From: Yersinia intermedia
GTDB lineage: Bacteria > Pseudomonadota > Gammaproteobacteria > Enterobacterales > Enterobacteriaceae
Length of the DNA: 64,000 bases
Reading direction: 5' to 3'
NCBI RefSeq assembly: GCF_900635455.1
Contig: NZ_LR134116.1
Span: 4,030,001 to 4,094,000, forward strand
The translations under genes were made by a program, and so were the position numbers. The notes beneath the pieces were generated by a model. That model saw only the letters and a list, made by a program, of their open reading frames with translations, had not been told where the DNA came from and did not search any database. Shown here in pieces: positions 10,144 through 21,144 of the stretch (positions are counted from its first letter, which is position 1; the number at the start of each line of letters is the position of its first letter).

Positions 10144-11394
10144 TTACTGGCTTTGAGTACGCCAAGAGTCAACAGCATTGATAACTTCGCTCACCGGAAT
10201 GGCGTTCAAATATCGATCGGTCGTGTCAGTATCTATCTCATTAGGGTGTGGCAACGAACGGTAATGTCCAGCCCATAATAGCGTGTGGGGAGCCTGCCAC
10301 GGGTGCCATTGGTTAAGATTGCTGGGGCCAAAGAGGACTACTGCGGGTGTTTGTAAGGCTGCGGCCATATGCATCGCCACGGAATCTACGCCAATAAATA
10401 GCTTAGCGTTATAGATAAACACCGCCAGTTCCGGTAGCGCCAGCAGGCCCGACAAATTAACGACCTTTTCTGGTTGTGTGCACCCGGCAATGATCTCGGC
10501 AATATAGTCCAATTCAGCCTGATCTTTGCCACCGGTAAGCAAAATGGTTTCACCTTGATCGGTGAGATGATTGACGAGTTGGCTAAACGATTCGCTGGCC
10601 CATGTTTTGAACTTCCAGCGAGCAGAAGGTTGGATCAATATATAGTCATTAATATGGCGTTGTTGGCACAATTGCTTTACCCGTTCAACATCGTGCGCAC
10701 CATAAGACATGGTTACATCAGTAATAATATCCGTCAGTTGCAGTGGCGTAAGGATATCCAGATTATTGAGTACAGTATGCCTTTTGGCCGCATTGGGGAT
10801 ATCAACCAATGTAGAATGGCAATAGCGCCATAGCCAGGTATCACGTTTGGGGTAATGGAAACCAATACTGAAGCCGGGTTTTAATAAACGGCAATACGCT
10901 GCGGCTCGCCATTGATCTGATAGATTGAGGATCAGGTCATAATGGTGTTCTTTCAATGCATTAAACAGCGCTTTTTCACCACTGATTTGCGTTTTTAGCC
11001 CCGCATGCTTGAGGCCACGGTCGACAATAAATGCATGATTAACTGTTTTGTTCTCTCGCAGCATATCTTGCGTTCCGCCATACAGCAGGACGTCGATTTT
11101 TGCTTGTGGATAGTTGGCTTTTAAGGTGCTCAGTAGCGGCGTAGTGAGTAAAACATCGCCGAAATGGCGTAATTTAATCACTAAGATACGCTGAACGTTA
11201 CTTTTCTCCCGCAATGTATCTGGCAGGTTAAATGCCCGCTGTTGGGTAGCAGCAACAGGAGCAGAAGGTTGCCCGGCAGGTGATTCTGTCTTATTTGATG
11301 TATTCATCATAGGATGCGCCATCATCGGCAACGAAAGAGGGGGAATAATGCTATCCAAGTGTTTACTGCATGGCAATTCTTTTATATCCATCAT
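10144..11394 (-). CDS. waaQ: LPS core heptosyltransferase, glycosyltransferase family 9 (WaaQ-like)
   Basis: Cytoplasmic-face enzyme that adds a heptose (probably heptose III) from ADP-heptose to the inner core. The family-9 signature begins at about residue 69 (RILVIKLRHFGDVLLTTP) and the nucleotide-sugar half contains the loop FIGVDSVAMHMAAA. At 416 aa it carries an N-terminal extension of about 65 residues rich in Met, Ser and Pro before the conserved fold. The first codons lie inside an ERIC element (11383-11509), so this start may have been created by the insertion. A later Met (for example residues 24-25 or 29-30) could be the native start. It is in an operon with waaL. Confidence 0.83.
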   Translation of the reverse strand: MMDIKELPCSKHLDSIIPPLSLPMMAHPMMNTSNKTESPAGQPSAPVAATQQRAFNLPDTLREKSNVQRILVIKLRHFGDVLLTTPLLSTLKANYPQAKIDVLLYGGTQDMLRENKTVNHAFIVDRGLKHAGLKTQISGEKALFNALKEHHYDLILNLSDQWRAAAYCRLLKPGFSIGFHYPKRDTWLWRYCHSTLVDIPNAAKRHTVLNNLDILTPLQLTDIITDVTMSYGAHDVERVKQLCQQRHINDYILIQPSARWKFKTWASESFSQLVNHLTDQGETILLTGGKDQAELDYIAEIIAGCTQPEKVVNLSGLLALPELAVFIYNAKLFIGVDSVAMHMAAALQTPAVVLFGPSNLNQWHPWQAPHTLLWAGHYRSLPHPNEIDTDTTDRYLNAIPVSEVINAVDSWRTQSQ

Positions 11395-11509
11395 ACTTCA
11401 AGCTGCATGTGCGTTAGCTGCCCTCGCTCACCCCAGTCACTTACTTGAGTAAGCTCTTAGGGATTTACTCAGTTGCCGCCTTCCTGCAACTCGAATTATT
11501 TAGGGTATA
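11383..11509. repeat. ERIC element (127 bp)
   Basis: Full-length ERIC with the terminal inverted ends TATATCC and GGGTATA and the central landmark AGTCACTTACTTGAGTAAGC. It overlaps the first four codons of the heptosyltransferase frame and would form its 5' untranslated leader. Confidence 0.9.
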
Positions 11510-11570
11510 GCATGCCAATATCTTTCTTACTTAACGCTATAAAGCCACGAATGATTGTAATGATCATTCT

Positions 11571-11860
11571 GCCCCGAAGCTCAAACTGGCAAGTAAGATA
11601 ATTACCAGAGGAAATTGGCGTTATCGGCGCAGGCAGATTGAGTGCGGAAAGCCGCGCAGCCAACGGAGCGTACACGCAGTACGTGACGGCGGCGAGCACT
11701 GCCCCGAAGCTCAAGCTGGCAAATAAGATAATTATCAGAGGAAATTGGCGTTATCGGCGCAGGCAGATTGAGTGCGGAAAGCCGTGCAGCCAATGGAGCG
11801 TACACGCAGTACGTGACGGCGGCGAGCACTGCCCCGAAGCTCAAGCTGGCAAGTAAGATA
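11571..11860. repeat. Tandem 130-bp repeat, two full copies and a partial third
   Basis: GCCCCGAAGCTCAA recurs at 11571, 11701 and 11831, an exact 130-bp period with only a few base differences between copies. Each unit contains a small hairpin (CACGcagtaCGTG). The third copy is cut to 30 bp and ends eight bases before the lsrK stop codon. The unit is distinct from ERIC. Open frames that run through it on both strands are by-products of the repeat and show no protein family. Confidence 0.85.
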
Positions 11861-11867
11861 GCCAATT

Positions 11868-13448
11868 TTAGAGGCCAGGGGCTTTCCATAGAGAGGTCGT
11901 CAACCCACTGTCCACCAGCGACAACTGATCGGTATATACTGCTTGCCAGTTAACCTTTGCCGCCTGATAAAGGGCTTGATGCTCGGTGTTCGGGGTGTAT
12001 TCATGTTCCCAGCGCACCAACCGTTCACCGGTTTTATCCAGCGCTTCATATAAGCCGACCCCTACCCCCGCAGCGATAGCACAACCGAGTGCAGTGGCTT
12101 CTTTGACAACCGGTACCCGCACAGAAACTCCGGTCACATCGGCTAGGATCTGGCTCCACAGTTTCCCTTTTGAACCTCCGCCAGCAAACACTACCGAGGC
12201 CGCTTTGACGCCAGAGAACTCAGCAATTTGCGCTAAATTACAGGCCGAGACTATCGCGGCATTCTCTTCCAGTGCACGGAACAGTGTGGCCTTGTTACAT
12301 TTTTCTGGATCAAGTGAGAGGTTAATAAAGGAAGGCGCGGCGTGATACCAGGATTTGAAACGCATTACATCGGAGAAAATCGGCATCACTCCATAAGCAC
12401 CTGCCGGTACGCGGGCGGCCATATCCTCCAATAAACTGTAGGTATCGATACCCAACCGCTGCGCCAGTAATTTCTCTTCGGCGCAAAATGCATCACGGAA
12501 CCAGCGCATGGTCAGGCCGGTAAAGAAACTGATGGATTCCGCCTGTACCATACCGGGTATAACATGAGGGTTAATCCGCGTATTCATATTCGGATCGGTA
12601 ATCGGCTTAGGCAAATTTACTACCTGCTGCCAGAAGGTGCCGCCCAATACTGCGGTCTGACCCGGTTGAACGACCCCCAACCCCAAACAACCTAGTTGTA
12701 CATCGCCACCGCCCATCACCACTGGCGTTCCCGCCAGCAGACCACTCTCTTCTGCGGCCTGTGCTGTGACATGGCCTAGCAGTGTTCCGGTTTCTTTGAC
12801 CGGCGATAAAATATCGGCACGTAATCCGGCCATCTCCAGCAAGTTCGGCTGCCAGTTACGGGTGACTAAATCCAGCATGCCGGTGGTTCCCGCATTGGAG
12901 GGGTCAACCGCCAGTTCGCCACTGAGCATATTGGCTAGCCAGTCGCTTATCATGGTTAACGTGCCCGCCTGGCGATAAATATCTGGGCGGTAATGCGCCA
13001 GCCACAGTAGCCGAGGCATAGCACTCAGCGCCAGAGTTTGGCCTGAACATTGATAAACCTCGAATTCAAACCCATCATTATGCAGCTCTTTCAGCTCACT
13101 GACTTCACGGCTGGCACGAGCATCCACATTGGCGCACGCCCAGATAGGTTTGCCACTGCGATCATAGAGCACAATGCCCTCGCGCATTGAGCAGGCAGCA
13201 ACGGCACGGATAGCACTTGCCGGTAGCTTAGCCTGATGCAAGGCCTGACGGATGCACTGGCAGGTCAACTTCCAGTTAGTCGCTAAATCAAACTCCATCG
13301 ACCCAGGGACATCAGGTACGGGCAAATGTAGCCACTCAGCCTGCCCGGCCGCGATCTGATTACCGTTAAGATCAAATATAACGGCCCGGACACTGCCGGT
13401 GCCTGCATCCAGAGCCATCAGGTATTCAGCCGATGAGAGTTGATTCAT
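11868..13448 (-). CDS. lsrK: Autoinducer-2 kinase LsrK (FGGY carbohydrate kinase)
   Basis: Phosphorylates imported AI-2 (DPD) in the cytoplasm, trapping it and producing the inducer recognised by LsrR. The protein is 526 aa, full length. The N-terminal FGGY nucleotide-fold motif is [13 protein letters not shown] (residues 15-27), and the C-terminal ATP-binding segment reads [15 protein letters not shown]. The ATG has a GAGGA ribosome site. It lies downstream of lsrR on the same strand, divergent from lsrACDBFG, as in other enterobacteria. The 145-bp gap to lsrR holds a degenerate repeat fragment. Confidence 0.95.
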   Translation of the reverse strand: MNQLSSAEYLMALDAGTGSVRAVIFDLNGNQIAAGQAEWLHLPVPDVPGSMEFDLATNWKLTCQCIRQALHQAKLPASAIRAVAACSMREGIVLYDRSGKPIWACANVDARASREVSELKELHNDGFEFEVYQCSGQTLALSAMPRLLWLAHYRPDIYRQAGTLTMISDWLANMLSGELAVDPSNAGTTGMLDLVTRNWQPNLLEMAGLRADILSPVKETGTLLGHVTAQAAEESGLLAGTPVVMGGGDVQLGCLGLGVVQPGQTAVLGGTFWQQVVNLPKPITDPNMNTRINPHVIPGMVQAESISFFTGLTMRWFRDAFCAEEKLLAQRLGIDTYSLLEDMAARVPAGAYGVMPIFSDVMRFKSWYHAAPSFINLSLDPEKCNKATLFRALEENAAIVSACNLAQIAEFSGVKAASVVFAGGGSKGKLWSQILADVTGVSVRVPVVKEATALGCAIAAGVGVGLYEALDKTGERLVRWEHEYTPNTEHQALYQAAKVNWQAVYTDQLSLVDSGLTTSLWKAPGL

Positions 13449-13537
13449 GTTCGATCCTCAGCTTCAATGTGTTTTTATATAAATTCGTGGATAAACCCGT
13501 CCTCTACTGCCTTTTTCTCAACAGAATAATCAAAACT

Positions 13538-13594
13538 ATTGGCGTTATTCTTGAACCCCTGCACAAGCCTAAACTGACAAGTAAAATAGCCAAT
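13538..13594. repeat. Degenerate fragment related to the 130-bp repeat
   Basis: Between lsrR and lsrK, the stretch from ATTGGCGTTATTC to AAGTAAAATAGCCAAT matches, with substitutions, the edge of the 130-bp tandem unit that also abuts the lsrK stop (GGCAAGTAAGATAGCCAAT). The ends ATTGGC/GCCAAT can pair. It overlaps the lsrR stop by one base. Confidence 0.5.
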
Positions 13595-14589
13595 CAAATC
13601 AGTTTGATAATTGATCTCGCTGTCAGCTCATCAGTCACTAACGCATTCACGTATTTTCCCCGCAATGCAGCAACAATCGCTTCTGATTTTTCAACGCCAC
13701 CGGCGACGCCAATCACCGTCGGGATGTTGGTCAGATCTGCCAGTGAGACGCCAATCAGCTCCTGGTGAATCTGCATATCCGGCACCAATGCGCCATCGGC
13801 TTGCATAAAGTAGCCAAGGATATCGCCGACCGCACCTTTGCGACTGAACATCAGTTGTTCACCTTCTCCGATATAGCCGGAGCGTAAAATGGTGGCCTCT
13901 TTTTGCTGATTAACCGAACCGATACCCACGACGGCGACATCAGCCGCTCGTGCGGCTAGCATCACATCGCGCACACTGTTTTCCTGACGGAATGTTTCCG
14001 CCACTGTGGCACTGGAAGCACGCAACGGCGCAGGAATAATACTGACCTGACAAGCGGCGTCCAACTGACCAATACCGGTCATATAAGAGCCAACCCCACC
14101 AGAAAGTGTTACCAACCTGACCTGCTGTGAGGCGATAAAACCGCTTAGATGCTGTAAGGCACACATGGTGGTTTCACCAAAACCAACTGCCAGTAATTGT
14201 TGTGGCTGTATCAATGCCATCAATAAATGTGCAGCGCCAATCCCCAGCCGGCTACTGATACTGAGATCAGCCAAAGAAGGCAGAATGCGGATATGCTTGA
14301 GGCCGAAATGCTGTTGCAAGGTGTTTTCCAGTTCCAGACAACCCTCATAGCGCGAATTAATCTGTACCCGAATAACCCCTGACTGGCGGCCTTTTTCCAG
14401 CAATCTGGAGACCTTCAGCCGGGTCAGCCCCAACAGTTCGCCAATATCCCCTTGTGTTAAGCCATCGTGATAATAAAACCACGCAATGCGAGCGAGCAGT
14501 TCCTCTTCACTCATGCTATTACCCGGATATTTGTATTCATCGTTAGACGACATGGGTTTTTCTTTTGTTACTGATTTTTCTTTCATCAT
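13594..14589 (-). CDS. lsrR: lsr operon repressor LsrR (SorC/DeoR family)
   Basis: DNA-binding repressor released by phospho-AI-2. It is 331 aa with an N-terminal helix-turn-helix around residues 36-60 ([28 protein letters not shown]), followed by the sugar-phosphate-binding domain of the SorC family ([34 protein letters not shown]). It heads the lsrR-lsrK unit and is divergent from lsrA. The shared upstream region carries inverted TGAACA/TGTTCA elements that are good operator candidates. The N-terminus has several possible Met starts; the first is used here. Confidence 0.94.
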   Translation of the reverse strand: MMKEKSVTKEKPMSSNDEYKYPGNSMSEEELLARIAWFYYHDGLTQGDIGELLGLTRLKVSRLLEKGRQSGVIRVQINSRYEGCLELENTLQQHFGLKHIRILPSLADLSISSRLGIGAAHLLMALIQPQQLLAVGFGETTMCALQHLSGFIASQQVRLVTLSGGVGSYMTGIGQLDAACQVSIIPAPLRASSATVAETFRQENSVRDVMLAARAADVAVVGIGSVNQQKEATILRSGYIGEGEQLMFSRKGAVGDILGYFMQADGALVPDMQIHQELIGVSLADLTNIPTVIGVAGGVEKSEAIVAALRGKYVNALVTDELTARSIIKLI

Positions 14590-14666
14590 TAGCCGTGATC
14601 CCTATTGCCGCTTTCTCATTCTTCGTTGATTCATCATCGATCAAAAATCCACGGTCTGATAAATGC

Positions 14667-14822
14667 TATACCCAAGAGATTTCAAGATGCAGGAAGGCGG
14701 CAAACGCTGGCCCGTAAGGTGAACCTCTGATGAGGTTCATAATCCCGATGAGCTTACATAAGTAAGTCATTCGGGCGATTGAGCACAGCCAACACACCTG
14801 CAACTTGAAGATGACGGGTATA
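14667..14822. repeat. ERIC element with an internal hairpin insertion
   Basis: ERIC ends TATACCC and GGGTATA frame a 156-bp element, about 29 bp longer than the standard 127 bp. The extra DNA includes a perfect small palindrome, TGAACCTC-TGAT-GAGGTTCA (14720-14739). It lies in the lsrR-lsrA intergenic region upstream of the candidate operators. Confidence 0.85.
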
Positions 14823-14862
14823 AATTACAATTGATAACTACGCTAACAGCTTAGGCAATACA

Positions 14863-14991
14863 TTTGAACATATTTTAATTTAAATTTTTTTATTCACGGA
14901 AATGTGATCTTGATTACGCCATAAATGGGATTATACAGCTATCTTTTTTGAACACTTTTAAATTTAAAATATTTTTGTTCATAAAAAGGAG
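14863..14991 (+). promoter_or_regulatory. lsrA regulatory region: two LsrR-like operators, a CRP-like site and the RBS
   Basis: Two inverted arrangements flank AT-rich spacers: TTTGAACA (14863) with TATTCA (14891), and TGAACA (14949) with TGTTCA (14976). Between them TGTGATCTTGATTACG (14903-14918) resembles a CRP site with one good half. AAGGAG at 14986 is the ribosome site, six bases before the lsrA ATG. Cyclic AMP-CRP activation and LsrR repression are established for lsr operons; the specific sites here are inferred from sequence. Confidence 0.55.
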
Positions 14992-14997
14992 CCACTG

Positions 14998-16557
14998 ATG
15001 CCGCACACCAATCCGCCACCGCTGCTCCAGGTTCGTGGTATCAGCAAGCAGTTTTCCGGCGTAGTGGTATTGAAAAATATCGACTTTACCCTGCAACCAG
15101 GACAGGTGCATGCCCTGTTGGGGGGAAATGGTGCGGGGAAATCAACGCTGATGAAAATTATCGCCGGCGTGCTCCCTCCAGACAGCGGCACTATCGAGAT
15201 CAATGGGCAAGCCTGCCTTAACCTCACCCCAGCCAAAGCACATCAACTCGGTATTTATTTGGTCCCCCAAGAGCCGATGCTATTTGCCAATCTGTCGGTA
15301 CAAGAAAATATTCTGTTTCGTTTGCCCAAGCATCAGGCCGACAAGAAGAAGATGGCGCAATTACTCAAAAACCTGGGTTGCCATTTGGACCTGTCAGTCA
15401 GCGCCGGTTCACTGGATGTGGCAGATCAACAGCTAGTAGAAATTATGCGCGGCCTGATGCGCGATTCACGTATTTTGATCCTTGACGAGCCAACGGCGTC
15501 ACTGACACCGGCGGAAACCAATCGTTTATTTAGCCAAATCAAAATGTTATTGCAGCAAGGTGTCGGAGTGGTGTTTATCTCCCATAAATTGCCTGAAATC
15601 CGTCAACTGGCAGATTGGGTCAGTGTCATGCGCGATGGCGGCATCGCTCTGAGCGGTGCCACTACTGATTTCTCAATCGATACAATTATTCAGGCTATTA
15701 AGCCACAAGCCAAAAACAGCGAATTATCCGATACCCAGAAGTTATGGCTGGAGCTGCCCGGTAACCGCCGCTCTCAAGCGCGCGCTCAGTCCAATCAACC
15801 GGTGATCGAAGTTACCGATCTGAGCGGTGAAGGTTTTGCCTATATCTCTTTTGAGGTGCATGCCGGTGAAATTCTGGGATTAGCAGGGGTGGTTGGCGCA
15901 GGCAGAACCGAACTTGCTGAAACACTTTATGGTTTACGGCCCGCCAGCGGTGGTCACGTCAGGCTGGAAGGTATTGATATCACATTGATGAAAACCGTCA
16001 ATCGTCTGGCAACCGGGTTGGTTTATCTACCGGAAGACCGCCAAGCCTCCGGCCTCTATCTGGATGCCCCACTCAGTTGGAATGTCTGCTCGCTAACCCA
16101 GGGTAATCAAGGGGTATGGACGCATCCGGCACAAGAGGCCGCCATTCTGGAACGCTATCGCCGGGCACTGAACATTAAGTTCAGTCACCTTGAGCAACCC
16201 GTGCGTACCTTGTCCGGTGGTAATCAACAAAAGCTGTTGATTGCGAAATGCCTTGAGGCCAATCCGTTGCTACTGATTATTGATGAACCCACTCGTGGCG
16301 TAGATGTGTCAGCACGCAGTGATATCTATCAATTGATCCGCAGTATTGCCTCTCAGCATGTGGCGATCATTTTTATCTCGTCAGATCTAGAAGAAGTGGT
16401 GCAGATGGCTTCCCGGGTGTTGGTCATGCATCAGGGTGAAATCAGTGGCGCAGTCAGTGGGGCGGAAATGAACGTCGATACCATTATGCATCTGGCCTTT
16501 GGTGAACATGATACCAGCGTGCGCCAATCTGCTGAAAATGAGGGTGCATCATGTTGA
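14998..16557 (+). CDS. lsrA: AI-2 import ABC transporter ATP-binding protein LsrA
   Basis: Dual ATPase that powers uptake of autoinducer-2 through LsrC/LsrD. It is 519 aa with two ABC modules. The first has Walker [10 protein letters not shown], a signature region [12 protein letters not shown] and Walker [13 protein letters not shown]. The second has a degenerate P-loop region GVVGAGRTE, the intact signature LSGGNQQKL and Walker [13 protein letters not shown]. The asymmetric second P-loop is normal for sugar ABC transporters of this class. Its 3' end overlaps lsrC by seven bases. Confidence 0.96.
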   Translation: MPHTNPPPLLQVRGISKQFSGVVVLKNIDFTLQPGQVHALLGGNGAGKSTLMKIIAGVLPPDSGTIEINGQACLNLTPAKAHQLGIYLVPQEPMLFANLSVQENILFRLPKHQADKKKMAQLLKNLGCHLDLSVSAGSLDVADQQLVEIMRGLMRDSRILILDEPTASLTPAETNRLFSQIKMLLQQGVGVVFISHKLPEIRQLADWVSVMRDGGIALSGATTDFSIDTIIQAIKPQAKNSELSDTQKLWLELPGNRRSQARAQSNQPVIEVTDLSGEGFAYISFEVHAGEILGLAGVVGAGRTELAETLYGLRPASGGHVRLEGIDITLMKTVNRLATGLVYLPEDRQASGLYLDAPLSWNVCSLTQGNQGVWTHPAQEAAILERYRRALNIKFSHLEQPVRTLSGGNQQKLLIAKCLEANPLLLIIDEPTRGVDVSARSDIYQLIRSIASQHVAIIFISSDLEEVVQMASRVLVMHQGEISGAVSGAEMNVDTIMHLAFGEHDTSVRQSAENEGASC

Positions 16558-17630
16558 GATTTATTCAAAACAATCGCGAAGGTACCGCGCTGTTGGCCAT
16601 TTTGGCTTTATTTGCCTTGCTTGGTGTGATCGACAGTAATTACTTCACCTTGCAAACCTTCACCATGATCTTCAGTAGCGCACAGATCCTGATCCTGTTA
16701 GCCATCGGCGCCACTATGGTGATGCTAACCCGCAATATTGATGTGTCCGTCGGCTCCATTACCGGCTTATGTGCCGTCACCGTGGGTATGGCGCTCAATG
16801 CGGGTTTTGGCCTGGCAACCTCCTGCCTGTTTGCTCTGCTGGTTGGCATGGTGACGGGCTTCTTTAATGGCATTTTGGTTACCTGGCTGCGCATCCCGGC
16901 GATTGTCGCCACCCTGGGTACGCTGGGGTTGTATCGCGGCTTGATGCTATTGATAACCGGCGGGAAATGGATAGAAGGGCTGCCGGCAGATCTGAAAAGT
17001 TTATCCACCCCGATTCTGTTTTCTATCTCTCCTATCGGTTGGCTAATTATGCTGCTGATTGTAGCCATGGCCTTGCTACTGGGTAAAACCGCCTTTGGCC
17101 GCAGTTTCTATGCTACCGGCGATAACTTGCAGGGCGCACGCCAACTGGGGATCCGCACTGACAGCATTCGTATTTTCGCTTTCTCAATGAATGGTGTGAT
17201 GGCCGCGCTGGCGGGGATCGTCTTCGCCTCCCAAATTGGCTTTATCCCTAATCAGACAGGGAGTGGGTTAGAGATGAAAGCCATCGCCGCCTGTGTGCTG
17301 GGTGGGATCAGCCTGCTTGGTGGCACTGGCACCATTCTCGGGGCCATTCTGGGGGCTTACCTATTAACACAAATCGACAGCGTGTTAGTGCTACTGCGCC
17401 TGCCTGCGTGGTGGAATGACTTTATTGCCGGATTGGTGTTGCTGGGTGTGCTGGTGTTCGATGGCCGCCTGCGCTGTGCCATTGAGCGCAATATCCGCCA
17501 GCAGAAATATGCTCGCTTTACAGCTCGTCCGGCAGTTTCTGGTAAGCCGACAACTTCGGATAAAAAGAAAAACGTTATACCCAATAGATTTCATGATGCA
17601 GGAAGGCGGCAAACGAGAGAATCCCGATGA
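16551..17630 (+). CDS. lsrC: AI-2 ABC transporter permease LsrC, C-terminus altered by an ERIC
   Basis: Inner-membrane permease subunit of the AI-2 importer (BPD_transp_2 family) with about 8-10 hydrophobic segments and the motif [22 protein letters not shown]. The frame runs into an ERIC element: the last 18 codons (from about residue 342, beginning [12 protein letters not shown]) and the stop codon come from the repeat, giving 359 aa. The tail lies after the last membrane helix in a charged region, so transport function may be unaffected. The gene overlaps lsrA and is separated from lsrD by the rest of the ERIC. Confidence 0.94.
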   Translation: MLRFIQNNREGTALLAILALFALLGVIDSNYFTLQTFTMIFSSAQILILLAIGATMVMLTRNIDVSVGSITGLCAVTVGMALNAGFGLATSCLFALLVGMVTGFFNGILVTWLRIPAIVATLGTLGLYRGLMLLITGGKWIEGLPADLKSLSTPILFSISPIGWLIMLLIVAMALLLGKTAFGRSFYATGDNLQGARQLGIRTDSIRIFAFSMNGVMAALAGIVFASQIGFIPNQTGSGLEMKAIAACVLGGISLLGGTGTILGAILGAYLLTQIDSVLVLLRLPAWWNDFIAGLVLLGVLVFDGRLRCAIERNIRQQKYARFTARPAVSGKPTTSDKKKNVIPNRFHDAGRRQTRESR

Positions 17631-17702
17631 GCTTACAGTGGTAAGTGATTCGGGTAAACGAGAGCAGGTAACACACCTGCAATTTGAAAGATGAAGGGTA
17701 TA
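17576..17702. repeat. ERIC element (127 bp) inside the lsr operon
   Basis: Ends TATACCC and GGGTATA, exactly 127 bp. It starts within the lsrC frame and ends 15 bp before the lsrD ATG, so it is transcribed as part of the operon and could fold into an intercistronic hairpin. Confidence 0.92.
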
Positions 17703-17717
17703 AAAAGAGGTAGCGCG

Positions 17718-18719
17718 ATGAATACATATCGCCGTTATGGATGGGAACTGGCCTTGGCTGCACTGTTAGTGCTGGAAATCCTGCTGTTTGGTTTATCAAA
17801 TTCTCGCATGTTGGATATCAACGTACTGCTGTTCAGTACCAGTGATTTCATCTGTATCGGTATTGTGGCTTTACCGCTAACCATGGTGATTGTCAGTGGC
17901 GGAATTGACATCTCATTCGGTTCAACTATCGGATTGTGCTCCATATTCCTAGGAGTGATGTTTCAAGCGGGTGTCCCCATGAGTGTCGCGATCCCACTGA
18001 CACTGGTGGTTGGCGCACTATGCGGTTTGATTAATGCCGGGCTGATTCTGTATACCGGCGTCAACCCGCTGGTCATAACCTTGGGCACCATGTACCTGTT
18101 CGGCGGCAGCGCTTTGCTGCTGTCTGGCATTTCCGGTGCAACCGGCTATGAAGGGATTGGCGGCTTCCCGACAGCCTTTACCGATTTTGCCAACCAAACG
18201 TTATTCGGCCTGCCCGTCCCACTGGTTATCTTTATGGTCTGCGTGCTGCTGTTCTGGCTGCTGATGCACCGTACTCATAGCGGGCGCAACGTATTCCTTA
18301 TCGGGCAAAACAGTCGAGTGGCCCGTTACAGCGCCCTGCCCGTCGCGCGCACCTTATGCATCTTGTATGCCCTGACTGGCGTGGCGTCTGCGATTGCCGC
18401 AGTCCTGCTGGTTTCTTATTTCGGCTCGGCACGCTCTGATTTGGGGGCGTCGTTCCTGATGCCAGCCATCACCGCAGTGGTTCTGGGGGGCGCTAACATC
18501 TACGGCGGCTCTGGCTCCATCCTCGGAACGGCACTGGCAGTATTACTGGTGGGTTACTTACAACAAGGTTTGCAAATGATTGGTACACCAAACCAGATAT
18601 CGAGCGCGTTGTCCGGTGCATTGCTGATTCTGGTGGTAGTTGGGCGTTCTATCAGTCTGCACCGGCATCTGATTCATGAATGGCTGCAGCGTCGTCGCAG
18701 CAGACACACCCTAAGTTAA
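17718..18719 (+). CDS. lsrD: AI-2 ABC transporter permease LsrD
   Basis: Second inner-membrane permease of the AI-2 importer, 333 aa from this start, with about 9-10 hydrophobic segments and the family motif VVLGGANIYGGSGSILGTALAVLL. The start MNTYRRYGWE is chosen because it is preceded by AGAGG at a proper distance; an in-frame upstream ATG at 17691 lies inside the ERIC and would add nine non-native residues. Confidence 0.94.
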   Translation: MNTYRRYGWELALAALLVLEILLFGLSNSRMLDINVLLFSTSDFICIGIVALPLTMVIVSGGIDISFGSTIGLCSIFLGVMFQAGVPMSVAIPLTLVVGALCGLINAGLILYTGVNPLVITLGTMYLFGGSALLLSGISGATGYEGIGGFPTAFTDFANQTLFGLPVPLVIFMVCVLLFWLLMHRTHSGRNVFLIGQNSRVARYSALPVARTLCILYALTGVASAIAAVLLVSYFGSARSDLGASFLMPAITAVVLGGANIYGGSGSILGTALAVLLVGYLQQGLQMIGTPNQISSALSGALLILVVVGRSISLHRHLIHEWLQRRRSRHTLS

Positions 18720-19799
<1,080 letters not shown>

Positions 19800-19853
19800 T
19801 CTCGGCGGCCCGCCCACCGGTGGGCCGGAACAGGACTAAGGGAGTAATAACAG

Positions 19854-20729
19854 ATGGCTGATTTAGACGATATTAAAGACGGCAAAGATTTCGGCATTGG
19901 CGTGCCACAGAAAAATCCTGCATTTACCCTCAAAGGCTCAGGTTCACTGGATTGGGGGATGCAATCCCGCCTGGCGCGAATTTTCAATCCGAAAACCAAT
20001 CGCACGGTAATGCTGGCATTTGACCATGGCTATTTTCAGGGGCCAACCACCGGTCTGGAGCGGATTGATATCAATATCGCCCCGCTGTTTGAATATGCCG
20101 ACGTCCTAATGTGTACCCGTGGCATTTTACGCAGTATCGTTCCCGCGTCGGCCAATCGCCCGGTGGTACTGCGCGCATCCGGTGCCAACTCAATTCTGAC
20201 TGATTTATCCAACGAAGCGGTGGCCGTAGCAATGGAAGATGCATTGCGACTCAACTCCTGCGCCGTGGCCGCACAGGTCTATATCGGCACCGAACATGAG
20301 CATCAGTCGATTAAAAACATCATTCAATTAGTCGATCAGGGAATGCGTTACGGCATGCCTACCATGGCCGTGACTGGCGTCGGTAAAGACATGGCTCGTG
20401 ATCAGCGCTACTTCTCTCTGGCCACCCGAATTGCCGCTGAAATGGGCGCTCAGGTAATCAAAACCTATTATGTCGACAGTGGGTTTGAACGTATTGCTGC
20501 CGGTTGCCCGGTGCCTATCGTCATTGCCGGGGGTAAGAAACTGCCAGAACGCGATGCACTGGAAATGTGCTATCAAGCCATTGATCAGGGAGCATCAGGT
20601 GTAGATATGGGCCGCAATATCTTCCAGTCAGAAGCGCCGATTGCCATGCTAAAAGCGGTTCATGCTGTGGTACATAAAAATGAAAATGCACAAACAGCCT
20701 ATAAGCTGTTCTTAGATGAAAAAGGTTGA
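19854..20729 (+). CDS. lsrF: 3-hydroxy-2,4-pentadione 5-phosphate thiolase LsrF
   Basis: Class I aldolase-fold enzyme that transfers an acetyl group from processed phospho-AI-2 to CoA, completing AI-2 breakdown. It is 291 aa, full length, with the motif [15 protein letters not shown] near residue 50 and a Lys in VIKTYYVDS as the expected Schiff-base residue. A GGGAG site precedes the ATG. It sits between lsrB and lsrG as in other lsr operons. Confidence 0.95.
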   Translation: MADLDDIKDGKDFGIGVPQKNPAFTLKGSGSLDWGMQSRLARIFNPKTNRTVMLAFDHGYFQGPTTGLERIDINIAPLFEYADVLMCTRGILRSIVPASANRPVVLRASGANSILTDLSNEAVAVAMEDALRLNSCAVAAQVYIGTEHEHQSIKNIIQLVDQGMRYGMPTMAVTGVGKDMARDQRYFSLATRIAAEMGAQVIKTYYVDSGFERIAAGCPVPIVIAGGKKLPERDALEMCYQAIDQGASGVDMGRNIFQSEAPIAMLKAVHAVVHKNENAQTAYKLFLDEKG

Positions 20730-21071
<342 letters not shown>

Positions 21072-21077
21072 CCGATA

Positions 21078-21104
21078 CGGGCAGCAGATTTCCTATGCTG
21101 CCCG
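21078..21104. terminator. Hairpin between lsrG and tctE (probable terminator)
   Basis: A perfect nine-bp GC-rich stem (CGGGCAGCA with TGCTGCCCG) and a nine-base loop lie just after the lsrG stop. No T-run follows on either strand, so it may act as an mRNA-protecting hairpin more than as a classical terminator. Confidence 0.5.
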
Positions 21105-21144
21105 CATGTTGGAACCGCAAGGCAAATTTAACGACTGAGCCACA

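Noticed and set aside
11496..11953. Overlapping frames in the 130-bp repeats, on both strands
   Set aside because: They repeat the same short peptide because the DNA is a tandem repeat; not genes.
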